From: a virus
DNA: 37,190 bases
Virus record (IMG/VR): IMGVR_UViG_3300043449_002193
Span: 1 to 37,190 of that record
Strand: one strand, 5' to 3'
The notes beneath the pieces were generated by a model. It was not told the origin of the DNA and did not search any database. It saw only the letters and a program-made list of their open reading frames with translations. How positions within the stretch are numbered: the first letter of the stretch is position 1; every line of letters starts with the position of its first letter. This document shows positions 31,564-37,190 of this stretch, piece by piece. The translations under genes and the position numbers were made by a program.

Positions 31564-32682
31564 TTAGTGATCCTCAGTTGGGTTGGGATTTCTTCGGTCG
31601 TGATAATCGGCGGAGATGTACTTTAAGACAACTCGTCCGCCAAGTAAGTTATCGTACCGCTCAGTTACTGGCTTAATTACAATGCCTTCCCGTCCCTTGA
31701 ATGGAGTGCGAATATTTTTCGCTTCACAAACTGTTGTGGGACCATCAACGAATTGATCAATGGTTTCCAATGAAAATGGACCACGGAAAAGAATCGGAAC
31801 CATAGGAATATCGAATCTTTCGAGATGTTCTTTCATCTCGTCATAATTCAAATATTGCCCATCAACAGAAATGTCGAACGCTCTGAAAGAAGCAGTTTTT
31901 TGTCCATAGTCCATATCTTGGACGCCTTGACCGAAGATTTCCCCGTACAAGATGACAGACTGCTTTGCTTTCTTTTTCATCCACAAATCGACCAACAGGT
32001 TGTTGATTGCACACTCATCGCCTTGTTTGAAAGGCAACCAGTATTTGCTGCGATTCCCTTTCGCATCAAATTCTTTTCGGCGTACTGAATGTGACCCGGC
32101 AACTTTTTCCCAATAATCATCACCAAATTCATTTTTGCCATTGAGAACAAATCCCAAACGACTGTTGGTTCCGTGGATTTTTTCGGTAATAACCACTTCT
32201 TCCCCGACTGAAAATACATTCGGGAAATTGCCAAAATTTTCAATGCTTGAATAAGCATAGAAAGTAGGAATTTCATGAGCCGCATCACCGTCAAGAGATT
32301 TAACGGGCGGTTCGTATTTGGTAATTTTGTAATGCTCTTTCACATCATGACCAACAGGCCATGAGGGATCATCCAAGTTTTGGATAGTTCCAAAAGATGG
32401 CGTTCCTCGGAAGCGAGCAGCTTTAATTCTGTAAAGAACCTCGCCAGCATCACACATGGATTGCGGCAGTTGAGGACAATACTTGGCAATTCCCCAACGG
32501 TTAGCCAAATCCTCGGTGATGACAGCATTGGGCGGAACGAAAACGACTTTGTCGCCCGGTTTGTAAGTGCCTTTGCCAGACACGCACCACCAATTTTTGA
32601 CACGAACTCGTTCGATGCGATCAGCACCTTCAATAGGAGCGGTTTCTTCCACCACACAAACTTCAACGATCAAGCTGGACAT
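31564..32682 (-). CDS. ATP-dependent RNA ligase, Rnl5-type
   Basis: The 372-residue protein has an N-terminal OB-fold module (about 1-120, with VRVKNWWCVSGKGTYKPGDK) and a nucleotidyltransferase domain. Motif I is K168-I-H-G-T-N, motif III ILYGEIFG (244-251), motif IV EGIVIKP (332-338) and motif V VVLKYIS (351-357). N-terminal OB plus C-terminal transferase is the arrangement of the Deinococcus Rnl5 ligase, which seals 3'-OH/5'-phosphate nicks in RNA. GGAGA precedes the ATG, which overlaps the upstream gene by 13 bases. With the Thg1-like gene next door, RNA or tRNA repair is the natural reading. Confidence 0.9.
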   Translation of the reverse strand: MSSLIVEVCVVEETAPIEGADRIERVRVKNWWCVSGKGTYKPGDKVVFVPPNAVITEDLANRWGIAKYCPQLPQSMCDAGEVLYRIKAARFRGTPSFGTIQNLDDPSWPVGHDVKEHYKITKYEPPVKSLDGDAAHEIPTFYAYSSIENFGNFPNVFSVGEEVVITEKIHGTNSRLGFVLNGKNEFGDDYWEKVAGSHSVRRKEFDAKGNRSKYWLPFKQGDECAINNLLVDLWMKKKAKQSVILYGEIFGQGVQDMDYGQKTASFRAFDISVDGQYLNYDEMKEHLERFDIPMVPILFRGPFSLETIDQFVDGPTTVCEAKNIRTPFKGREGIVIKPVTERYDNLLGGRVVLKYISADYHDRRNPNPTEDH

Positions 32683-33074
32683 TCAGTTTCTCCAAGAGAT
32701 TCTTCGCCATCGTCAGCCAAGTTCTTCATCAGATCGCCAAGGGCTACGAATCCCTCGCCAACTGCTTTCATTCCACGACTTCCAAGAAATTTGGCTTCGA
32801 CTTGAACTTTCTTGGACTCTTCGTCAAATTCTACGGCAATAGTTTCTGAGATTCCAAGATTTTCTAGTTTTTTCACTAAATCTTGTGCGGCTACGGAAAG
32901 AAGTTCTTCTGAGGGAGAATTTTTCGGTTCGGAAAATCCCAGCAGTTCAGATAACTTTTCGAGATTTATTTGTGATACAAGAACAGAGCCTTGATTCTTT
33001 TCGGCAATGTCAAATGCTCGCTTTGGGTTATTGCCCAAATATAAAAGACCCCCATCTAATATCACAGCCTTCAT
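32670..33074 (-). CDS. Unknown protein, first gene of the repair/NAD operon
   Basis: The 134-residue protein starts MKAVILDGGLLYLGNN, with GAGGT before the ATG. It contains helical segments (ELLSVAAQDLVKKLENLG) and a strand pair (TIAVEFDEESKKVQVEAKFL). It is acidic. No family is recognised. Its end overlaps the ligase start by 13 bases, so it is produced with it. Being first after the promoter it may be regulatory or early-acting. Confidence 0.65.
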   Translation of the reverse strand: MKAVILDGGLLYLGNNPKRAFDIAEKNQGSVLVSQINLEKLSELLGFSEPKNSPSEELLSVAAQDLVKKLENLGISETIAVEFDEESKKVQVEAKFLGSRGMKAVGEGFVALGDLMKNLADDGEESLGETECPA

Positions 33075-33115
33075 TTCGACCTCTTATGATTTTCAAGTCA
33101 CAATTTATAGTCGAA

Positions 33116-33144
33116 ATTTTACTGCAATATTAGATGAGGGTCAA
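33116..33144 (-). promoter_or_regulatory. Sigma70-type promoter of the repair/NAD operon
   Basis: On the minus strand TTGACC (33144-33139) and TAAAAT (33121-33116) have a 17-nt spacer, 41 nt before the ATG at 33074. A second element, TATAAATT, lies closer at about 33100-33109 (minus) and could be a late-type promoter. Confidence 0.65.
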
Positions 33145-33163
33145 GTGAATTATTGTTTATCGC

Positions 33164-33616
33164 TTATTGACCGACGATGACAAAACCGCCTTCTACTGGC
33201 CCTTCATTAAGAAGAACTTCTGGCTCCTTATCTTTGTCTGCCTTTTGTTCGTTGAGTTTTTTTTGAGGAGTTGAAACAACATGTTCAACTTTACCTTGCT
33301 CAGTGATTGTGTCTGGTTGATCGAGAATTAGTTTTTCTTCCATTTTTACCTCTTCAGCACGTTGTTGTTCTGGTGATTGAAGTTCCTTTACAAGACGCAA
33401 CATTCCTTGTTTAACAAGTTGCATGTAATAATTGTCGCCTTGAAATTCTTTTCCTGCGGCTACTACTCTTGTTCCACTTTTGGTTGGTCGTGGAAGAGTA
33501 AGATCGGCCTTTGTGTTGTTTCGATAAAGGTATAAGCCCTCACCGTGAAGTGCGTTCTGAAGCATTTGAGCCCGAACTTCCTTCTTTTCAAACTTATTGA
33601 ATTTTCTGTATTTCAT
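33164..33616 (-). CDS. Unknown protein with small N-terminal beta domain
   Basis: The ATG at 33614-33616 follows GGAG and gives 150 residues; a GTG eleven codons earlier overlaps the divergent promoter. Residues 20-70 (GEGLYLYRNNTKADLTLPRP, then FQGDNYYMQLVKQG) look like the small domain seen in short phage proteins of unknown role. The rest is Lys/Glu/Gln-rich and probably disordered. It is divergent from the gene at 33693 and ends before the operon promoter. Confidence 0.65.
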   Translation of the reverse strand: MKYRKFNKFEKKEVRAQMLQNALHGEGLYLYRNNTKADLTLPRPTKSGTRVVAAGKEFQGDNYYMQLVKQGMLRLVKELQSPEQQRAEEVKMEEKLILDQPDTITEQGKVEHVVSTPQKKLNEQKADKDKEPEVLLNEGPVEGGFVIVGQ

Positions 33617-33629
33617 TGAATAACTCCGT

Positions 33630-33658
33630 TTGACTTGTTTTGTTACCAACAGTATAAT
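33630..33658 (+). promoter_or_regulatory. Near-consensus sigma70 promoter
   Basis: TTGACT (33630-33635) and a perfect TATAAT (33653-33658) are separated by 17 nt. It is the best promoter match in the window and drives the gene at 33693, implying early high expression. Confidence 0.8.
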
Positions 33659-33692
33659 AGTCCCCTACTAATAATTTTTTCGGAGGAAAACA

Positions 33693-34082
33693 ATGGATCA
33701 GCCAAAGAAATGGACCGAGGTTTATCCTTACGGCACCAAGGAAGGTGACGAGGAAGCTAAGGTTTTTCGTGCTCTAGCACGTAATGCAAAGTACGATTAC
33801 AGAAGTATTTCGGCCATCATTAAGACTACGGGTTTGAGTCGAGAAAGAGTCGAAGAAATTATCGACAAGTATGTAAACAAAATCAAACCACCATTGATTT
33901 ATCCTCATCCCAGTAATGAAGAGCATTGGGGTTATTGGGAACGCTGCCCAGAGGCTTTACAAAAAGATGGACGTGGCATCTCTCAAAAAGATAAAGATAA
34001 TAGAATTGATAAACATATGACTGGTGCGTCTAAGTTTGTCCCAGTGAATGATCCACCTGTGACGAATGATGACGCAAACTAA
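33693..34082 (+). CDS. Small HTH-like protein under a strong promoter
   Basis: The 129-residue product has a winged-helix-like segment (RSISAIIKTTGLSRERVEEIIDKYVNK, about residues 37-63) where SISAIIKTTGLSRERVEEII fits a helix-turn-helix. A His/Trp-rich part and a polar tail follow. It may bind DNA or RNA polymerase as an early regulator; this is inference from fold pattern and promoter. CGGAGG precedes the ATG and a terminator follows, so it is monocistronic. Confidence 0.7.
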   Translation: MDQPKKWTEVYPYGTKEGDEEAKVFRALARNAKYDYRSISAIIKTTGLSRERVEEIIDKYVNKIKPPLIYPHPSNEEHWGYWERCPEALQKDGRGISQKDKDNRIDKHMTGASKFVPVNDPPVTNDDAN

Positions 34083-34092
34083 ATCAATACAA

Positions 34093-34123
34093 AAAACTCC
34101 CCGCTAATAAAACGGGGAGTTTT
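34093..34123. terminator. Bidirectional terminator
   Basis: ACTCCCCG (34096-34103) pairs with CGGGGAGT (34113-34120). The left flank is A-rich (a T-run for the minus strand) and TTT follows on the right. It serves both convergent genes. Confidence 0.85.
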
Positions 34124-34151
34124 CATGTAGTGCTTTTGTATGCGGTAATGT

Positions 34152-34379
34152 TTATTCAGCAGCTTGGCCAGAACCCTTAACACTGCGAACTCCCTTGGAG
34201 TTCTTCAGGTCAAGATAGGCAGTAGCTGAAGTTGGTGCGAAGTAAGCATCTGGATACTGTGAACGAAGGTAGCCATCTGGATACTGTGCTTTGACGCCTG
34301 TACGAGTTGCGTTTTCCATAGTAGTTGGCTCAGGAAGTGGCAGGCCCTTGTCTGAGCACCATTTTGTGAAATCAAGCAT
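34152..34379 (-). CDS. Small protein with a Tyr-Pro-Asp repeat
   Basis: The 75-residue product has a short internal duplication, AQYPDGYLR then SQYPDAYFA (about residues 31-48), and a Lys/Ser/Gly-rich end. GAGGA precedes the ATG and a TATATAGAT late-type motif stands 34 nt upstream, so it may be a late, virion-related product. No family is recognised. Confidence 0.6.
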   Translation of the reverse strand: MLDFTKWCSDKGLPLPEPTTMENATRTGVKAQYPDGYLRSQYPDAYFAPTSATAYLDLKNSKGVRSVKGSGQAAE

Positions 34380-34413
34380 GGTTTTCCTCTTAAATAGTCT
34401 AATCTTAACTTAC

Positions 34414-34422
34414 ATCTATATA
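34414..34422 (-). promoter_or_regulatory. Candidate late promoter, TATATAGAT
   Basis: Read on the minus strand, TATATAGAT stands 34 nt before the ATG at 34379. It is the fourth copy of the motif at nearly the same distance and in the same orientation. Confidence 0.5.
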
Positions 34423-34483
34423 GGCAGGACAATTACGTTTTTGAATGCCTATTATAGTGAGGCTGAATTCAGGTGGCTGATTC

Positions 34484-35158
34484 ATGAACTTAAAAGAAGT
34501 CAATGTGACCACAATTGAAACCGAGACTGGGCAGGAAATTTCCGATAATTTCTACCGAGTCTGTGCCTTCTGTGATAAAATAGTTAGGGTTCAAGCACAT
34601 AATTTTAAATCTTGTGAAAACCTTGGTGGAAATAAATTTTATTGCCCTTTTTGTCTGAGAAATGGTCATAACTTCAGATCTAATAGGCAAATCTTGGGAT
34701 TGTCCTTTCGAGGAATCTTCGGCTTCTATTATTATCGTCTTTATGATGCATCTCCAAAAAAGATGTATTTTTGTCAATTAGAATCAATTATTGATAAGCA
34801 CAGAAATATTGGCTTACAAAATCCCGCATTGAATTATGACCCTTCAATTTTTATGTGGTATGCAGATTTCAACAAAATAGGCAATCATGCTCGAAAGGCA
34901 CCTTACTCAGAAGTTAAACAATCTATCAAACTTATGATTGAATCTTTCAATCTTAATTTAAACACGGGTGTTAAGATTGAAGACAACATGCTTAGTAGAT
35001 TCACTAAGGCTATGGATTTGTTTTACGAGAAAAGACAACGACCAAATGGTCGTCGCATGTTGATTCCAACTCTCAATGGTTTTGTTCATTCAAAAAACAA
35101 TGAAGAATTTTTTGAATCAACAAGAAATTTTGTAAAAAGTTCAATGATACTCTTATAA
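34484..35158 (+). CDS. Zinc-finger-containing protein of unknown function
   Basis: The 224-residue protein has two cysteine pairs, CAFC (near residue 27) and CPFC (near 54), that could form one zinc site. An aromatic region (FRGIFGFYYYRLY) follows, then LQNPALNYDPSIFMWYADFN and a helical C-terminus. Similar proteins occur in phages without an assigned role as far as I know. It starts 10 nt after a weak AGGTGG. Nucleic-acid binding is possible but only suggested by the zinc site and basic charge. Confidence 0.65.
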   Translation: MNLKEVNVTTIETETGQEISDNFYRVCAFCDKIVRVQAHNFKSCENLGGNKFYCPFCLRNGHNFRSNRQILGLSFRGIFGFYYYRLYDASPKKMYFCQLESIIDKHRNIGLQNPALNYDPSIFMWYADFNKIGNHARKAPYSEVKQSIKLMIESFNLNLNTGVKIEDNMLSRFTKAMDLFYEKRQRPNGRRMLIPTLNGFVHSKNNEEFFESTRNFVKSSMILL

Positions 35159-35160
35159 AC

Positions 35161-35189
35161 TTGACTTAATCAAACTCAATTGATACAAG
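35161..35189 (+). promoter_or_regulatory. Possible promoter for the histone-tail-like gene
   Basis: TTGACT (35161-35166) and TACAAG (35184-35189) are 17 nt apart. The -10 match is only moderate. Confidence 0.35.
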
Positions 35190-35199
35190 TACATTTAGT

Positions 35200-35220
35200 G
35201 ATGATTCAAGTCGAATCATC
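35200..35220. promoter_or_regulatory. Inverted repeat, candidate operator
   Basis: GATGATTC (35200-35207) and GAATCATC (35213-35220) form a perfect 8-bp inverted repeat around AAGTC. It lies between a possible promoter and the Shine-Dalgarno of the next gene, with no T-run after it. Confidence 0.4.
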
Positions 35221-35243
35221 GAGTCTTAAGAAAGGATTTCAGA

Positions 35244-35591
35244 ATGTCCAAGTTTACTGTTACCGTTAAGAATCGCCCAACTGGCGTTGAAGGCGTTTAC
35301 CAATTGCCAAACTCCACTCCGAGCAAGCTGGCTCGCAAGGATGGATCGACAGTGTTCCCAAATCGTGGATCGTTAACTCAGGCTGCTCAGCGTCTTGCCA
35401 CCACTATTGGATGGCAATACGAACTCGCTGAAGTTCAGAAGAAGGCTGCTAAGAAGAGTGTCAAGACTTCTGCGACCAAGGCTAAGACCACGGCTAAGAA
35501 GGCTCCTACCAAGAAGACATCCTCTAAGGCAACCGCTTCTAGCAAGAACACCACTTGCAGCAACACAAGCTCGTGCGAAAAGAACTCCTAA
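35244..35591 (+). CDS. Basic protein with histone H1-like Lys/Ala tail
   Basis: The 115-residue protein has a small N-terminal domain (about 1-65, FTVTVKNRPTGVEGVYQLPN, then SLTQAAQRLATTIGWQYEL). Its tail is rich in Lys, Ala, Thr and Ser with repeated AKK/TKK steps, like the C-terminus of histone H1 and bacterial H1-like proteins. It should bind DNA without sequence preference; compaction of phage or host DNA is inferred. GC and codon use look higher than in its neighbours. AAAGGA precedes the ATG and a strong terminator follows. Confidence 0.75.
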   Translation: MSKFTVTVKNRPTGVEGVYQLPNSTPSKLARKDGSTVFPNRGSLTQAAQRLATTIGWQYELAEVQKKAAKKSVKTSATKAKTTAKKAPTKKTSSKATASSKNTTCSNTSSCEKNS

Positions 35592-35618
35592 GTTCTACTC
35601 TGAGTCCGATGCAAAGAG

Positions 35619-35647
35619 AAAAGGCGTCCTTACGGACGCCTTTTTTT
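35619..35647. terminator. Bidirectional terminator
   Basis: GGCGTCC (35623-35629) pairs with GGACGCC (35634-35640) around TTAC, with AAAA before and seven T's after. It serves the histone-tail gene and the convergent glycosyltransferase gene. Confidence 0.9.
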
Positions 35648-36479
35648 ATCTACCTCTCATGGCATCAAGTATCATAAGTTTTTCAAGACCCTTTTTAGAT
35701 TTAAGATATGTAAGAGTTACTTGATTGTCTGGTGGTCTCTGCGACATTAATTCTTGGCACATCAAATCAATCGCCCAAGGTTCTATAAGATTGCGTTTTA
35801 CACGAGTTGAATACTCTAAATCACAATGACAAGCAACTCCGGGGATACACACAGCCAAACGACGACGCTTATCCTTATTGAGATCTGTGAAAATATGGTG
35901 ATCATGAGGGTGAACACCATCTGTGTGTTTTTTCCATGTTTCAAGATCTTCCTTCAAAGTTTTTACCTTCGCAGCAAAAGTCATGCAAGTGCTTATCGTA
36001 TATCTCCAATGGCTGGAAGCAGTTTTGATTACTTTTGAAAATTCTCCTCCATTGTATTGCGATGTATACTTATCAGGATGATCATATAATGTGACGTAAT
36101 CTGCCCTTTTGATGCCCTCTTCAAGCAGAATTGGAGCACTTCCCAAGTGTAGATAGTCATCTTCTACAAAGTAAACAAGTTCGTCATCTTGACACTCATT
36201 AATCGCTAGGTCAATTGCGTGTTGCAAAGAACCGGCATTACCATAGTCAGTGGTTACTGTGGGAATGCCGGTTTCCATCAACATGGCTACCGTTTGTGGT
36301 TCACACTTATCAGCAATGATTTTCATGGGGGAAATGAAATCTTGCGGTGGAGGTGTAATTGAGCCGAAAATGACTTCGTGGAATGCTTTCACGAAGTTCA
36401 TTAAACAAACTTCTTTTGTAGCACCGATAAGTTTTTGCTTTTTGTAACTATTATCGCTGATTCTGTAGTACAACTTCAT
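35646..36479 (-). CDS. Glycosyltransferase, GT-A type
   Basis: From the ATG at 36477-36479 the protein is 277 residues. It has the GT-A order: a helix with LMNFVKAFHE, TDYGNAGSLQHAIDLAIN (about 78-95) and the metal motif VYFVEDDYLH with EDD at 106-108. HPHDHHIF and GVACHCDLEY follow further on. It transfers a sugar to an unknown acceptor. It begins 29 bases inside the end of the GT9-like gene, so the two are coupled and may build one glycan. A frame start 14 codons earlier has no ribosome site. Confidence 0.8.
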   Translation of the reverse strand: MKLYYRISDNSYKKQKLIGATKEVCLMNFVKAFHEVIFGSITPPPQDFISPMKIIADKCEPQTVAMLMETGIPTVTTDYGNAGSLQHAIDLAINECQDDELVYFVEDDYLHLGSAPILLEEGIKRADYVTLYDHPDKYTSQYNGGEFSKVIKTASSHWRYTISTCMTFAAKVKTLKEDLETWKKHTDGVHPHDHHIFTDLNKDKRRRLAVCIPGVACHCDLEYSTRVKRNLIEPWAIDLMCQELMSQRPPDNQVTLTYLKSKKGLEKLMILDAMRGR

Positions 36480-37190
36480 TGAGGTCTTTTTGCATCCTTT
36501 CAAATACCGAAGCCCAATCACCCTTTGAAGGTTGGCGATACAATTTCATACTGTCGTACCAATCCGTAGTTTCTCCGTTAAGCAACCAACGCCAATCAGG
36601 ATTGTAGGGAATTGCAACCCATACTGGGACGCCCATAGCTCCTGCAAGGTGGGCAACTGCTGTGTCACAACAGATCACTAAATCAAGCCCAGCCAAGATG
36701 GTTGCTGTATCGTCAAATGATTGTACCATTGTTGTTAGATCAACAATTTTCATGTCGTCACACTCTTCACTATAATCAACTAAACCATGTTGAGGAATAA
36801 ATTTACTTGTGGAAGCACTTTTATCCTTTGTAACATCCTCAACTTCTCGATAAGTAACTCCGTACTGTCTCTTAGAACTTGCCATTTGTAAGCTGAAAAG
36901 TTTTACACCCGGAGTATCATGTAAAGAGCGGAAATACTTTAAAGGAATTGATCTTGTTTTGTCGTGAGGATGGGAAGCACTTCCAGCCCAAACAATGCCT
37001 ACGTTCAAAGTATTGCCATATTCAGTTTTCATATAATCTTTGAAACCTGTCGTAGCTGGTTTGATGTATGGCTCACTAGTGATCTTATCTACATCAAGTA
37101 GGTAAGGGAAGCTCATAATCGCAAATTGACAATCGTATGAAGGAAACTTTTCTTCTGTAGGATTGTAAATGTCCCTATTAGTGGTTTCAT
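36451..37190 (-). CDS. GT9/heptosyltransferase-like glycosyltransferase C-terminal part (5' truncated)
   Basis: The frame is open to the window edge, so the N-terminus is missing; at least 246 residues are present. The visible part is the GT-B half found in TPR-linked transferases: QFAIMSFPYLL, VGIVWAGSASHPHDKTRSIP, LVICCDTAVAHLAGAMGVPV and YRQPSKGDWASVFERMQKDL. This resembles ADP-heptose:LPS heptosyltransferase and O-GlcNAc-transferase-like proteins. Upstream TPR repeats are expected outside the window. With the next gene it probably modifies a virion protein or surface glycan. Confidence 0.8.
   Translation of the reverse strand, partial: ETTNRDIYNPTEEKFPSYDCQFAIMSFPYLLDVDKITSEPYIKPATTGFKDYMKTEYGNTLNVGIVWAGSASHPHDKTRSIPLKYFRSLHDTPGVKLFSLQMASSKRQYGVTYREVEDVTKDKSASTSKFIPQHGLVDYSEECDDMKIVDLTTMVQSFDDTATILAGLDLVICCDTAVAHLAGAMGVPVWVAIPYNPDWRWLLNGETTDWYDSMKLYRQPSKGDWASVFERMQKDLNEVVLQNQR

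Noticed and set aside
1-37190. General reassignment of UAG to an amino acid
   Set aside because: TAG ends several genes in normal positions and no recognised gene is interrupted by in-frame TAG, so the suppressor tRNA does not imply a changed code in this window.
1-37190. CRISPR array, insertion sequence or integrase
   Set aside because: No regularly spaced repeats, transposase DDE pattern, terminal repeats or recombinase motifs were seen. The tandem HTH protein at 19070 lacks a catalytic domain.

Overview
The window is most likely an internal piece of a large T4-like contractile-tailed bacteriophage (myovirus) genome. The evidence is a gp18-like tail sheath, four gp19-like tail-tube paralogues, gp14/gp15/gp13-like neck proteins, a gp26-like baseplate hub protein and a gp55-like late sigma factor. 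Genes are packed tightly, with ATGA/TAATG overlaps and strong Shine-Dalgarno (SD) sites. I see no terminase, portal, major capsid or replication gene here. The host cannot be named from the sequence. One secreted Cys-rich protein (625-945) resembles small exported proteins common in Planctomycetes, which is only a hint.

Layout. 1-1860: a partial gene, an acyl carrier protein, a secreted Cys-rich protein, and a minus-strand protein with a coiled-coil tail. 1986-5518 (minus): baseplate hub protein, two small baseplate-region ORFs too short for ordinary ORF calling, two structural-type proteins and a glycosyltransferase. 5574-7389 (plus): five small overlapping genes, including a membrane protein and a zinc-ribbon protein. 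7368-8472 (minus): a GT2 glycosyltransferase and a small TPR-like protein. 8567-9419 (plus): the late sigma factor and a small conserved protein. 9422-16419 (minus): the tail module, from neck proteins through a small accessory protein and the sheath to four tube paralogues, punctuated by hairpins. 16504-18547 (plus): two small genes and an M16 metallopeptidase with its own promoter and a perfect 20-bp palindrome. 18598-25644: a decoration-like protein, a helix-turn-helix (HTH) protein, an 1124-residue protein of unknown family, a neck protein and a Nudix hydrolase.

25616-33074 (minus) is the most striking region. About ten genes and one tRNA follow a good sigma70-type promoter. They encode, in order of transcription: a small unknown protein, an Rnl5-type RNA ligase, a Thg1-like 3'-5' polymerase, a small membrane protein, a VWA-like protein, a tRNA with a CUA (amber) anticodon, nicotinate phosphoribosyltransferase, glutamine-dependent NAD synthetase, a NadD-like adenylyltransferase and a small unknown protein. 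This is a complete Preiss-Handler route from nicotinate to NAD+ joined to an RNA/tRNA repair and suppressor-tRNA module. My inference is a counter-defence cassette that restores NAD+ and tRNAs destroyed by host immunity.

33164-37190 holds small unknown genes, a protein with a histone H1-like Lys/Ala tail, and two glycosyltransferases, the last cut by the window end.

Regulation. Candidate early promoters have -35/-10 boxes (171-198, 17218-17246, 33116-33144 minus, 33630-33658). Separately, a conserved TATATAGAY motif lies 28-34 nt before four start codons in the correct orientation (8529, 19029, 23778 minus, 34414 minus). It may be the -10-only late promoter read by the gp55-like sigma. No intergenic stretch exceeds 300 bases; the longest is 15554-15825.
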